Source: Novipirellula artificiosorum
GTDB taxonomy: Bacteria; Planctomycetota; Planctomycetia; Pirellulales; Pirellulaceae
NCBI RefSeq assembly: GCF_007860135.1
Contig: NZ_SJPV01000001.1
Location: forward strand, 1,299,299-1,363,298
Length of the DNA stretch: 64,000 nt
Direction of reading: 5' to 3'
The notes beneath the pieces are model-generated. The model had not been told where the DNA came from. It searched no databases and saw only the letters and a list, made by a program, of their open reading frames with translations. Every line of letters starts with the position of its first letter. Within the stretch, counting starts at the first letter, position 1. Shown piece by piece: positions 28,382 through 35,756 of this stretch. A program made the position numbers and the translations under genes.

Positions 28382-30766
28382 TCAATTCGAATCGCTCGAT
28401 TCGCCATAGTCTGGCAACGAAGATCGGAAATCGCTCGGCAAATTCACGTCCGCCTGCCTCTTCCGAAAAGGGGGATGACTCAGATGGGCCAGGACGACCG
28501 TTTGCGCCGTCGCTTGATTGGCTTGGGGAACAACCGACATCGTTGGCATCGAAGCATCAATCCGGGCAACCATCCTTGCCGAAGCCTCGGGGATCGCAGC
28601 CGAGTTGAGCAATCGGCTCATCAAGCGTCGCGATTGCAGCGGCAAGTTGTTTGGGACGCTGACCTGATCAGCCGAACGAAACCGAAGTTTTGCTTTTGAA
28701 TTCGGCAAGACGGAACCGAGTACCGCAACGCGCACCTGCCCTGCATCGTCTTTTGCACTCACCATGGCATCAAGCAACTCGTAGTCCGTGTCATTGAAAA
28801 GCTGATCATCGCGTTGATAGATGCCACCGCCTAAATCGAGGATTTGTTCGACGTGAATCATTTCCGTGTCGTTACTGTCTACCGCGACGCCCGCTAAATG
28901 AGGCCCTTCGTCGAAATCGGTCCGAAAGACCATCGGCCGACTTGAGGTGGAATCCCTCGAAGGACGCAGTGCATCGGCAGCCGCATCGACCGTCTTAAAT
29001 CCAAAGTCGTATTGGCTCGACAAGGAGTTGTAGATTGCGACGACTCGCGACAGATGGGCACGAGGGTAGGAGGGTTGCGTTTCCAGCACGGCAATCTCCG
29101 TTTGGCTGCGGGCAAAACCAATGTCCAGCCGTGCCGCCCGTGCCACCCAAATCGCGCCAACAAGTGCGATCACCGGAGTGGCTAACCAAGCGTACTCCAA
29201 TCGACCGAGCAGTCGAAAAACAAGGTAGTTCACCGGAACAAGGGCCAGCAAGTAGAAACCAAGTGATCGAATCACCAATTGTGAGCTAGGAATCTCAATC
29301 CCTGACTCACGTTTCAAGATGTCTTCGCAGAGGCTGATCGTATCACTGTCACTCGACCAACTGCTCGTTCCCGCGAACGGATCGACTCGTGTGAGCACAT
29401 CGATCGATTCCGCAGGCTTGGCGATTTCTGCCCGCGGGCTTGGCGTACGGGGGCCCGCTTCTCTTTCGTCCAAGACGAGCTCGGGAAGTTGCCGTCGCAA
29501 CACGTCGTCACGCGATGCGAGACGAAATTTTGTGTTCATGGTCGGATGCGTATCAGTGCGATCGAGATCAATGTAGCGCTGGACCAAGGACATTTCCTTG
29601 CTTGTCAATTGCCGTCGTGGGCGATCGAGGATCACCGCGTTGAAGAAACTGTCGTACGATTGCCAATTCGTCATCCAATCGCTCATCAAATCAAAACGCG
29701 TCTGGACGACGCGGCCACGCCCGGCACGACGGGCGAGGATCAATCCGCCCGTCCCGTCGATGGGTAGAGCATCCTCCGCCTCAAGACCTTCGACCGCAAT
29801 TCGTCCTGATTGGCTCTTCAGCAGTGCGATTTGATTGTCGGTGGATCGGTCCGTAGCGACCGCCCATTTCGATAGCAGTTCGGCGCCCGCGTCGCTATCG
29901 AGCTCGACATTCCCACGAGGGCGGATGGGCAGCAAGTCCGCAGCGGCCGTATTCGCAATCGATTCACTCGCAATTGCCCCGTTGACGATCAATTGACCGC
30001 CAAAGTGAACCCAATCGCGAAGGGCTCGAAGTTGTCCAGGCGTCAATGCATCGGGTGACACGTCGTCCCAAAGCAAAACTGCTGTACTCGTCCAATCGAG
30101 CATCGTTTCGGAAAGCGGCTGTAACTCACCCGACCTCGGAATGACGATGTGATAGTTGGCCGCTTTGCTTTCGAAATCTAAGTCACTACGAAACGGACGA
30201 CGCCAATCGGCCACTTGCAACTTCGCAAACCTCTCAGGACGCGCCGTCAAAATCACGAAAAAGTACTCTTCCGAAGAAAGCGTTTTAAACTCACGCGGCT
30301 GCGGACTTGTTGGGAAAGTGGACGTGCGTCCGCTGGCGACAAACGTGCTGTCAAGCAGCATGCGCTGTGTCGCTGTTTTTGCTCTCGGAGCCAACACGCG
30401 ATAATCAAAACGTCGCTGTTGGCCCTTGGGTAATACAACGGGACGTACGTTCTGCAGCGGGCTGTCGATGCGATTGGCCGCTTGGGCTGTTCCTGCGGAG
30501 ATCGCTACTTGAGTTTGCAGTTCTCCTCGCGAGTCTTCCTTGTTGCTTCGGATCTGTTGAGACGCGGTTAACCAATGCCCAGGTTTCACCAAACCGTCCG
30601 GCGTCACCATGCCATCGGGAAAAACGCGAGTGGGTTTTGCCGTAAACGCGGCGAGCGGGGCCTTCTTCTTCTCTTCCTCTTCTTGGGTCGGATCGCTGCG
30701 ACAGCCCTCGCAGCCAGCAATCAGTAGGCTGCTGAGCAATAGAAAGAAGAGTGGCAATCGACGCAT
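28382..30766 (-). CDS. Large lipoprotein with membrane helices and amidotransferase-like middle
   Basis: ATG 30766 opens a lipoprotein signal (LPLFFLLLSSLLIAGCEGC, lipobox IAGC). The 794-aa protein has a charged segment after the Cys and beta-rich domains. A middle section (TPGQLRALRDWVHFGGQLIV, GGLILARRAGRGRVVQTRFDL) resembles the class I glutamine-amidotransferase-like domain of planctomycete membrane proteins, without a catalytic Cys that I can identify. Two membrane helices follow at ~510-560 (LGFYLLALVPVNYLVFRLLG, LATPVIALVGAIWVARAARL). The C-terminal ~230 residues are exported again. It probably works with the ABC ATPase encoded downstream. Exact function unknown. Confidence 0.8.
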   Translation of the reverse strand: MRRLPLFFLLLSSLLIAGCEGCRSDPTQEEEEKKKAPLAAFTAKPTRVFPDGMVTPDGLVKPGHWLTASQQIRSNKEDSRGELQTQVAISAGTAQAANRIDSPLQNVRPVVLPKGQQRRFDYRVLAPRAKTATQRMLLDSTFVASGRTSTFPTSPQPREFKTLSSEEYFFVILTARPERFAKLQVADWRRPFRSDLDFESKAANYHIVIPRSGELQPLSETMLDWTSTAVLLWDDVSPDALTPGQLRALRDWVHFGGQLIVNGAIASESIANTAAADLLPIRPRGNVELDSDAGAELLSKWAVATDRSTDNQIALLKSQSGRIAVEGLEAEDALPIDGTGGLILARRAGRGRVVQTRFDLMSDWMTNWQSYDSFFNAVILDRPRRQLTSKEMSLVQRYIDLDRTDTHPTMNTKFRLASRDDVLRRQLPELVLDEREAGPRTPSPRAEIAKPAESIDVLTRVDPFAGTSSWSSDSDTISLCEDILKRESGIEIPSSQLVIRSLGFYLLALVPVNYLVFRLLGRLEYAWLATPVIALVGAIWVARAARLDIGFARSQTEIAVLETQPSYPRAHLSRVVAIYNSLSSQYDFGFKTVDAAADALRPSRDSTSSRPMVFRTDFDEGPHLAGVAVDSNDTEMIHVEQILDLGGGIYQRDDQLFNDTDYELLDAMVSAKDDAGQVRVAVLGSVLPNSKAKLRFRSADQVSVPNNLPLQSRRLMSRLLNSAAIPEASARMVARIDASMPTMSVVPQANQATAQTVVLAHLSHPPFRKRQADVNLPSDFRSSLPDYGESSDSN

Positions 30767-31003
30767 CGGCCGTCCCGCAGGTGCGCAAAGAAAAGAAAGG
30801 ACCAAGGAACGAAGAAATTCCCCGAGGTAAGCCGGAGGGTCGGTTGATCAATCCTACCCATAAAGCCCTGCCGACGGATGACAGGACACGATCTGATAAC
30901 ACGATCCTCGCCAGGAAAGATCCTGGCTTTTCCCTAATAGCGAGCCGTGACAATGCCCTCGTTGGTCAACGCACCCAAGGAAGCTCACCAACCCATGGGA
31001 AGT

Positions 31004-31330
31004 CTACCAGCCCATGACCATGTTGGACTCAATCGCCTTACGTGCATGCTCCAAATCGCTGCCGGTTTCCATGCGATAGAGGCGGATGGCGTTTACCTTG
31101 TCGCCCGACGAACGGCTGAGACATTCGCGAGCAATCGCGCACGGGTCGGCCGTCGTATTGGTCAAGCCAAGTGCCCCTTTACTAATGACCCAGGTGTCTC
31201 GAGGACGTTTGGTGAGCCGAGCGATCTCGTCGCTCGGATAGGCCTCGGCGACAACAACTCGAGCGGCCTCCTCGTCCTCCGCCCAAGTGATCAGAATATG
31301 TGAGTCGGTTTCAACCTCGAACAGTGGCAT
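31004..31330 (-). CDS. Small protein with ribosomal L7/L12 C-terminal-like helix motif
   Basis: ATG 31330 (MPLFEVETDSHILITWAEDE) gives 108 aa. The N-terminal half is an alpha/beta segment with EDEEAARVVVAEAYPSDEIA. The C-terminal part (KVNAIRLYRMETGSDLEHAR, then KAIES) resembles the IKxVRxxTGLGLKEAKxLVE helix pair of ribosomal protein L7/L12. No signal or membrane helix. Function unknown; the resemblance is a reading of pattern, not a proven homology. The neighbouring genes give no clear partner. Confidence 0.7.
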   Translation of the reverse strand: MPLFEVETDSHILITWAEDEEAARVVVAEAYPSDEIARLTKRPRDTWVISKGALGLTNTTADPCAIARECLSRSSGDKVNAIRLYRMETGSDLEHARKAIESNMVMGW

Positions 31331-31574
31331 CGGAAGCTCCTTCAGCAGGGTCAGCAACAAAGGTGGCGAGGCGACGAGTGCGCCACGCTCAATCACTTAA
31401 TGATACCGCCATCGGATCGACATGCAAAGTTTAGGATGCCCCGATTTGCTTTTCTTCGCCAGTTTTCCTATTGCCCAGCAGGAGAAGGATGTTTTGGCGG
31501 TTTTTGCGGGACCAGATCAAGAGAGCTCGTGAAAAGGAGCGACACGCCGAATGGGGGGATTGCAGTTGCAGACG

Positions 31575-31745
31575 CTAACGTTTGATCGCGGTTCCCCGGA
31601 GGCACAAAAAGCCGAAGGTTACTGCACAGGCGGACATAATCCCCCACTGAGTGACCGACATTCGATTGAAGTACCGGACCAGCTCGTTGAGGGCTTCGGA
31701 GGACCAATCGCTGATCGAAAAGGCGAGCAAGAAGTCAGAAATCAT
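31575..31745 (-). CDS. Possible small single-pass membrane protein
   Basis: A 56-aa frame from ATG 31745 encodes a helical N-terminus (MISDFLLAFSISDWSSEALN) and a membrane segment (WGIMSACAVTFGFLCLRG) with a basic end (TAIKR). AGGTT lies just upstream. The composition is protein-like and unlike a random frame, but the gene is short and I know no named family. It sits in an otherwise gene-poor stretch (31331-32100). Confidence 0.5.
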   Translation of the reverse strand: MISDFLLAFSISDWSSEALNELVRYFNRMSVTQWGIMSACAVTFGFLCLRGTAIKR

Positions 31746-31951
31746 AGTGAACCTAATGGGTTGGACGATGGCCATCGACGGAGCAACCATCTCGAAATGC
31801 TCCGCTGAACCCTAGGTTTCCTGGATCGCTGGGCCGCTGGAAAATGCCCGCAACTGGCCGTAAAACCTCGGCAAGGACCATCTTGATCGTCACAAGCCGA
31901 ACAATCAGATCTAAGTTCGCGTCGTCGAGAAAAGTTCTTGCCAAAGGTGAC

Positions 31952-31979
31952 TTGCGGCCGCCGACTCGGCCGATATAAT
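31952..31979 (+). promoter_or_regulatory. Sigma70-like promoter ahead of tRNA-Asp
   Basis: A perfect -10 hexamer TATAAT (31974-31979) lies 16 bases after TTGCGG (31952-31957). Transcription would begin near 31986, giving a ~115-base leader before the tRNA. Confidence 0.5.
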
Positions 31980-32100
31980 TTGCCTCCTACCAAGAATAAA
32001 CGCGTTCCTAAGCGAGTACGTTGTTCTTGGACCCTAAACGCATCTCTTGCCAGATTGCAAAGCGGGTTCGCCCGAAATCTGGTGAGTGTCTCGTTCGCGA

Positions 32101-32174
32101 GGCGCGGTAGCTCAATTGGTTAGAGCCCCGGACTGTCGATCCGGAGGTTGCGGGTTCGAGTCCCGTCCGCGTCG
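32101..32174 (+). tRNA. tRNA-Asp (anticodon GTC)
   Basis: The cloverleaf folds fully. Acceptor GGCGCGG pairs with CCGCGTC with one G-T. The D arm is GCTC/GAGC, the anticodon stem CCGGA/TCCGG encloses CTGTCGA with GTC at 32135-32137, and the T arm is GCGGG/CCCGT with loop TTCGAGT. The discriminator base is G, as expected for Asp. CCA is not encoded. Confidence 0.97.
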
Positions 32175-32213
32175 CTTCTCAGTTAACCAGTGATTAACGG
32201 CATTTGCCGCGAC

Positions 32214-32230
32214 CTGCCGAACGTCGGCAG
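32214..32230 (+). terminator. Hairpin after tRNA-Asp
   Basis: CTGCCGA pairs with TCGGCAG around ACG, followed shortly by CTCTTT. It is 40 bases after the tRNA and may end its transcript. Confidence 0.45.
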
Positions 32231-32331
32231 AGCACTCTTTCAAGCGTAAGTGGTTCGGGAACTTTCCCGATAACGCAGAAACGAGCTCCGGTAATGGCTA
32301 GGCCGTCGACGTTCCCTCGTACCGGAAACAC

Positions 32332-32667
32332 TCATCCGGGTTGATCCTTCGGAATAGCGGGTTGCTGTTCACCGCTTTCGCCCAGCTTGGATTCGGTGTA
32401 ACGGCGTCGAAGTTCCTTCTGAGCATCTTCCAGCTGTTGAATCGTGTTTGCCCAGGCGAGGCAGTCAGGCTCGGCCGTCAGTTCTTCAGGGTCGGCGTCC
32501 ATAAAATCTCTGTCGGGTAACGTTTGCGAAAACTGGGTGGCCGCGGTTGATGTTCCATTTGTAATCGCGCTACCGGTCGCTCCGGTTCGCGACGGGGATA
32601 TCTGGCCATTGATGGGATCAATCGTGCTCTTCGATCGATGGATCAATTTCGCGAGCCTTTTACCCAT
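32332..32667 (-). CDS. Hypothetical protein
   Basis: ATG 32667 gives 111 aa (MGKRLAKLIHRSKSTIDPIN...); the frame extends 11 codons further to a TTG. The N-terminus is basic, the middle is Ser/Thr/Gly-rich, and the C-terminus has a helical stretch (DCLAWANTIQQLEDAQKELR, RRYTES) ending in a Pro/Gln tail. No domain is recognised. It lies 75 bp downstream of the receiver-domain gene on the same strand and could be co-transcribed. Confidence 0.55.
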   Translation of the reverse strand: MGKRLAKLIHRSKSTIDPINGQISPSRTGATGSAITNGTSTAATQFSQTLPDRDFMDADPEELTAEPDCLAWANTIQQLEDAQKELRRRYTESKLGESGEQQPAIPKDQPG

Positions 32668-32742
32668 CAGCCTTGGCTTTTTCGAGTTCTCCGCGTGCAA
32701 CCCATGGTTCGTCGCGTGTTCGTGCTTAACGCTTGTCCCGAA

Positions 32743-33123
32743 TCATCGCAGGCAATCGTGCAACCTGAGGAGGTTTTCAACTCGCCTTGTTAGTTCGACT
32801 CGGTTTACCGGCGTACTAAGGAAATCGTCGGTGCCAGATTCAACTGCCCTCTCGATATCATCGAGGGAATTCAGTGAGGTCACCATCAAAACCATCGCGA
32901 TGGAGTCCTGTTTGATACGTTCGCACGCATCGAATGCATCGAACGATTTCCTTGCGGTGTCGAGCAGAACGAGTTGCGGCTGAAAGGCGCGCAGTTGTTC
33001 GAGAGCATCAGCGTCGGCAGCGACCGATTGGATTTGGTAGTCGTATTCGGAAAGGTGCTCGCGAATTCCGTCAGCATCGGCTTCGCTCATTCCGGCAAGC
33101 AGTATCCGTCTAGGTCGAGCCAT
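32743..33123 (-). CDS. Degenerate response-regulator receiver-domain protein
   Basis: The 126 residues form one receiver domain with no output domain. RRILLAGMSEADADGI takes the place of the usual ILIVDDSxxD, so the acidic pocket pair reads G-M. LVLLDTARKSFDAFDACERI keeps the phospho-acceptor Asp. VLMVTSLNSLDD keeps the Thr/Ser position. DFLSTPVNRVELTRRVENLL has Thr where the conserved Lys of the K-P pair is expected. It is thus probably not regulated by ordinary phosphorylation and may act as a protein-interaction module. Partner unknown. Confidence 0.85.
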   Translation of the reverse strand: MARPRRILLAGMSEADADGIREHLSEYDYQIQSVAADADALEQLRAFQPQLVLLDTARKSFDAFDACERIKQDSIAMVLMVTSLNSLDDIERAVESGTDDFLSTPVNRVELTRRVENLLRLHDCLR

Positions 33124-33219
33124 GAGATTGTCTGGGTCGGAGCTTTAGCGGCTTAACGCGAGCTCGAAGAATCGGCTCGCTTGCCGCCAGGCCGCTTGAC
33201 AAGCAAGCGTAAAGCGATT

Positions 33220-33720
33220 TCATGGTTCGCGAACTACTTCTCGATTCTTCGATGTGAGCCAAGCCACTCGCCTAAGCATCATTTCGAATGCGAGCGACAG
33301 TACCGCTGAAAGTACCAGTACAGATATGAACATGGCGAAGGTACCTCGATAATCAGCTAGTGAGGTTGAACGCATAGCATTTGAAGCCGCCCGCTCAACG
33401 TATTTCGGCATCATCCCCATCGACACACCAGCGGCAATGCGACACGCTCGAATCGCTCTGTTGGAAAGGTCCGCGGCAAGAAAGGTCGCCGAAAACATCG
33501 AAGCCACGGCGGCAATCGCTCCAAATCCAGCTAGAATCATCATCGATCGCACGTCTATCAGTTTCTGCAATCCGTTGAAACTTCCAGTTCTCCAGGAAGC
33601 TGATACAAATTGGGCGATGACTGCTGAAGCCACGAAGTAGCTCACGCCCCTGAAACGATCAATAGGCTCAGGGTTGAGTTCTTGCTGAGCGTCACCGGGA
33701 TGAAACGGATTGATTTTCAT
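33220..33720 (-). CDS. Small polytopic membrane protein, last gene of a four-gene operon
   Basis: ATG 33720 gives 166 aa (MKINPFHPGDAQQELNPEPI...). Hydrophobic segments at ~28-46 (SYFVASAVIAQFVSAS), ~62-84 (MMILAGFGAIAAVASMFSAT) and ~130-152 (FAMFISVLVLSAVLSLAFEM) suggest about three to four membrane helices. The family is not recognised; planctomycete genomes hold many such short proteins. It starts 14 bp after the stop of the preceding Cys-rich gene, hence the operon call. Confidence 0.7.
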   Translation of the reverse strand: MKINPFHPGDAQQELNPEPIDRFRGVSYFVASAVIAQFVSASWRTGSFNGLQKLIDVRSMMILAGFGAIAAVASMFSATFLAADLSNRAIRACRIAAGVSMGMMPKYVERAASNAMRSTSLADYRGTFAMFISVLVLSAVLSLAFEMMLRRVAWLTSKNREVVREP

Positions 33721-33734
33721 TTTTGAACCAACTA

Positions 33735-34007
33735 TCACGATCGACCGTCTCGATAGCGAAATGGCGAGCCACCAGCAGATTTCGTATTGTACGAGATAGA
33801 GTAGCTCGCGTATTGCCACCAATCATGTTCATGATCCTCTGCTACGGGAAAGGTCTCGATCGGTTCCGTTGTCTCTGAAGAGAATCGCCACCAACGAAAC
33901 TCGCGAACAATCCGGCGGCAGTTGCCGCACAAGTGACACGACTCAAGTCGCGTTTCCCGGTGATGGGGTGTTGGCGGCACCAACGCAACCAGACCGGTGA
34001 GAATCAC
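33735..34007 (-). CDS. Small protein with CxxC and Trp/His-rich motif
   Basis: The frame runs from GTG 34007 for 90 codons; an upstream in-frame stop makes this the only likely start. A short hydrophobic N-terminus (MILTGLVALVPPTP) precedes ESCHLCGNCRRIVREFRWWR and EDHEHDWWQYASYS. The CxxCGxC and HDWWxY pattern recalls a type of small planctomycete protein but has no name I can give; metal binding through Cys/His is possible. It sits 17 bp after one gene and 14 bp before the next, on the same strand, which supports it being real. Confidence 0.6.
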   Translation of the reverse strand: MILTGLVALVPPTPHHRETRLESCHLCGNCRRIVREFRWWRFSSETTEPIETFPVAEDHEHDWWQYASYSISYNTKSAGGSPFRYRDGRS

Positions 34008-34024
34008 ACCGATGGCGAATCACG

Positions 34025-34363
34025 CTACCAAGCCCCGAAAATTGCAATGTAAATAGCTGTGCCAATCAGGCCAATCCCCCCGATGAACCTTACCAAAGAA
34101 CTCAGTTTAGCCAAACCACCGGTAAGCTCGTTTCCGTATTTGTCACGAGCGGTACCAGATTTGAGTCCCGCTACGCCAAAATAGAGTAACGCGCAACCGA
34201 GCACCGTCATTCCGGCACTAAGGACGAGTGGATTCTCTCGCAGCCATTGATTGGCCGCGCTGTTTCGGTCGGCAAGAATCGCGAATTCCGATAGCATTTC
34301 TTCTCTACTTGTTTTAGGCGGGTAACGGTTGCCGTCACCTGGGACGGACGATTGATTTTCCAT
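34025..34363 (-). CDS. Small two-helix membrane protein
   Basis: ATG 34363 gives 112 aa (MENQSSVPGDGNRYPPKTSR...). Two membrane helices are visible: NPLVLSAGMTVLGCALLYFG and LVRFIGGIGLIGTAIYIAIF, with a short loop between (LKSGTARDKYGNELTGG). Its start lies inside the 3' end of the S23-like gene (29-bp overlap in another frame). No family is recognised. It is the second gene of the compact minus-strand operon. Confidence 0.72.
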   Translation of the reverse strand: MENQSSVPGDGNRYPPKTSREEMLSEFAILADRNSAANQWLRENPLVLSAGMTVLGCALLYFGVAGLKSGTARDKYGNELTGGLAKLSSLVRFIGGIGLIGTAIYIAIFGAW

Positions 34364-34841
34364 TGGTGAAGCCGTGCAAGCCGTCCTCAGGTGCACGGCT
34401 TGGTTCTGGCTTCCTGCCTTCACCGTACTCGTACTCAGCCTCGCGGTACTCGTACTTGTACTCGCTTCCGGACTCAGCCACGACGTCCGAACGTGCAATC
34501 AAGCGTGTCAACATCGAGACGATTCGATGGAGCAGTCGTTTCAGTTGGCGATGGCGTTCATCACTCATTCCATCGGTCGCCGCAAGACTGTCTTGGATCG
34601 CAACACATTCCAGCACTGATCCGCGTGCGATGTCGAGAAAGCGACTGCGATCCTTGAGGCTCCGTTTCCCGTTGCCTTCGGCGATGTTCAGCGGAATCGA
34701 TTGGGCAGCACGTAGCCATTGGTCACGAGCGTGACGATGGCAACCGCCAAGATCCTTTGCGATGGCGAATGATGACGCGACGTAGTCAATCGAGAGACGG
34801 TAAACGTCGAGCCGATCGTGGTCGAAGATTGGTTCGCTCAT
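34335..34841 (-). CDS. Four-helix-bundle protein, S23 / 23S rRNA IVP family
   Basis: ATG 34841 gives 168 aa. The core (DHDRLDVYRLSIDYVASSFA, then DQWLRAAQSIPLNIAEGNGK, DRSRFLDIARGSVLECVAIQ, RLLHRIVSMLTRLIA) matches the family of proteins encoded by 23S rRNA intervening sequences and by many free-standing genes. The tail is unusual: a Glu/Tyr-rich repeat (SEYKYEYREAEYEYGEGR) followed by an extension reading into the next gene. The DNA encoding this tail is repeated in inverted orientation just upstream of the start. Function is unknown in any member; related folds (Avd) serve diversity-generating retroelements, but no reverse transcriptase is nearby. Confidence 0.88.
   Translation of the reverse strand: MSEPIFDHDRLDVYRLSIDYVASSFAIAKDLGGCHRHARDQWLRAAQSIPLNIAEGNGKRSLKDRSRFLDIARGSVLECVAIQDSLAATDGMSDERHRQLKRLLHRIVSMLTRLIARSDVVAESGSEYKYEYREAEYEYGEGRKPEPSRAPEDGLHGFTNGKSIVRPR
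34421..34464 (+). repeat. Inverted repeat, left copy (in 3' end of S23-like gene)
   Basis: The reverse complement of this 44-nt stretch matches 34854-34900 with two blocks almost identical (GTACGAGTACC and TGAGTACGAGTAC, 24 of 24 in the cores) and a 7- versus 10-nt spacer. It encodes the Glu/Tyr-rich tail of the S23-like protein. Confidence 0.85.
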
Positions 34842-34853
34842 CAGTGCCCCATT

Positions 34854-34900
34854 CGAGTAGGAGTACGAGTACCGGCTCACGCCTGAGTACGAGTACGATG
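34854..34900 (+). repeat. Inverted repeat, right copy (upstream of S23-like gene)
   Basis: Partner of 34421-34464 in opposite orientation, 13 bp upstream of the S23-like start codon. In the transcript the two copies could pair and enclose nearly the whole gene. Confidence 0.85.
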
Positions 34901-34960
34901 TCACTGTGTGCCAGAACTTGTATATCAGCGAAAGGCCCGGCGATATTCCCTGAGGGGAGA

Positions 34961-35070
34961 CTATTCTCGCCGGCATCACCTTCGGTGCCGTGGGTGGCAC
35001 TCACGTATTCTCGTCGGTCGACCGCGTATTCTCGCCGGGGAGGTGAGATCGCCTCTTTGAGTATTCTCAC
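34961..35070 (+). repeat. Cluster of TATTCTCGYCGG direct repeats
   Basis: TATTCTCGCCGG or close variants occur at about 34962, 35006, 35026 and 35062 (the last with A for G at position 8). They sit upstream of the S23-like operon and could be regulatory sites or remnants of a repeat. Confidence 0.5.
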
Positions 35071-35100
35071 GGGTTCCCGCAGTGGTGTCAATTAACATTC

Positions 35101-35756
35101 GGGCGTGATTAGAACTGCCAACAGAAGAGCGATTGTGTGTCGTAAAAGCGAATACCCGACACGTCGAAAGAGTGGGAGGGGCAAACTGTCGCAGCTGGCA
35201 CTGTGGCAACGAACTGTTCACTCCAGTGTCCAAGCATGCACAGCCAAGCAACCTTGATAGCGGATTCTGCAAGGGGAACTGTCGCAACAAAACACCGAGC
35301 TTCAACCTGCTTTGTGCTGTAGTCGATCACGCTTGAACCGAACCGACTTCATCATGTCTTCACTCTCTCGCGGCTTGGAGCTCGTGCAGGTTTTAGGTGT
35401 TTGTTTATCGGGTCGTTGCGTCTGCGGAGAACCCCTCACCCCCGACCCCCTCTCCCCGCGAGCGCGCGGGGAGAGGGGAGCCAGAATCCATCAGCGCGTC
35501 GTGTATCAATACCGATACTCTCTGGATGGGGCACGCTAACTGGACGACCTCAACATTGCACGGAGAAGGGAGTCTGAGATGAAGGGTGCTGATGCCCATT
35601 ATTGGGAAACGTCGGCGTCGGAAACGTCGGGATGGATTGATAGCCCGATTGCTAGGAACAGAAACGGGCCAATCGAAAAGGCCGCAACACCAAATCTAAC
35701 AGTCCAGGCTAAGCTCCCACTAACAAGTGATGGTGAGATGGCGGGCGACGGGATTG
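35101..35756. other. Gene-free stretch between the S23-like operon and the kinase gene
   Basis: No frame here has a convincing start, composition or family pattern. The only clear structure is the 14-bp hairpin at 35447-35478. Confidence 0.6.
35447..35478 (+). repeat. REP-like perfect 14-bp hairpin
   Basis: CCCCTCTCCCCGCG pairs exactly with CGCGGGGAGAGGGG around AGCG, within a CCCTCACCCCCGACCCC context that is common in intergenic repeats of many bacteria. Confidence 0.7.

Noticed and set aside
31938..32123. 61-codon frame overlapping tRNA-Asp
   Set aside because: It overlaps the tRNA and its promoter and has no coding character.
34335..34841. Diversity-generating retroelement, because S23-like folds serve as Avd
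   Set aside because: No reverse transcriptase, template repeat or variable repeat is seen nearby.
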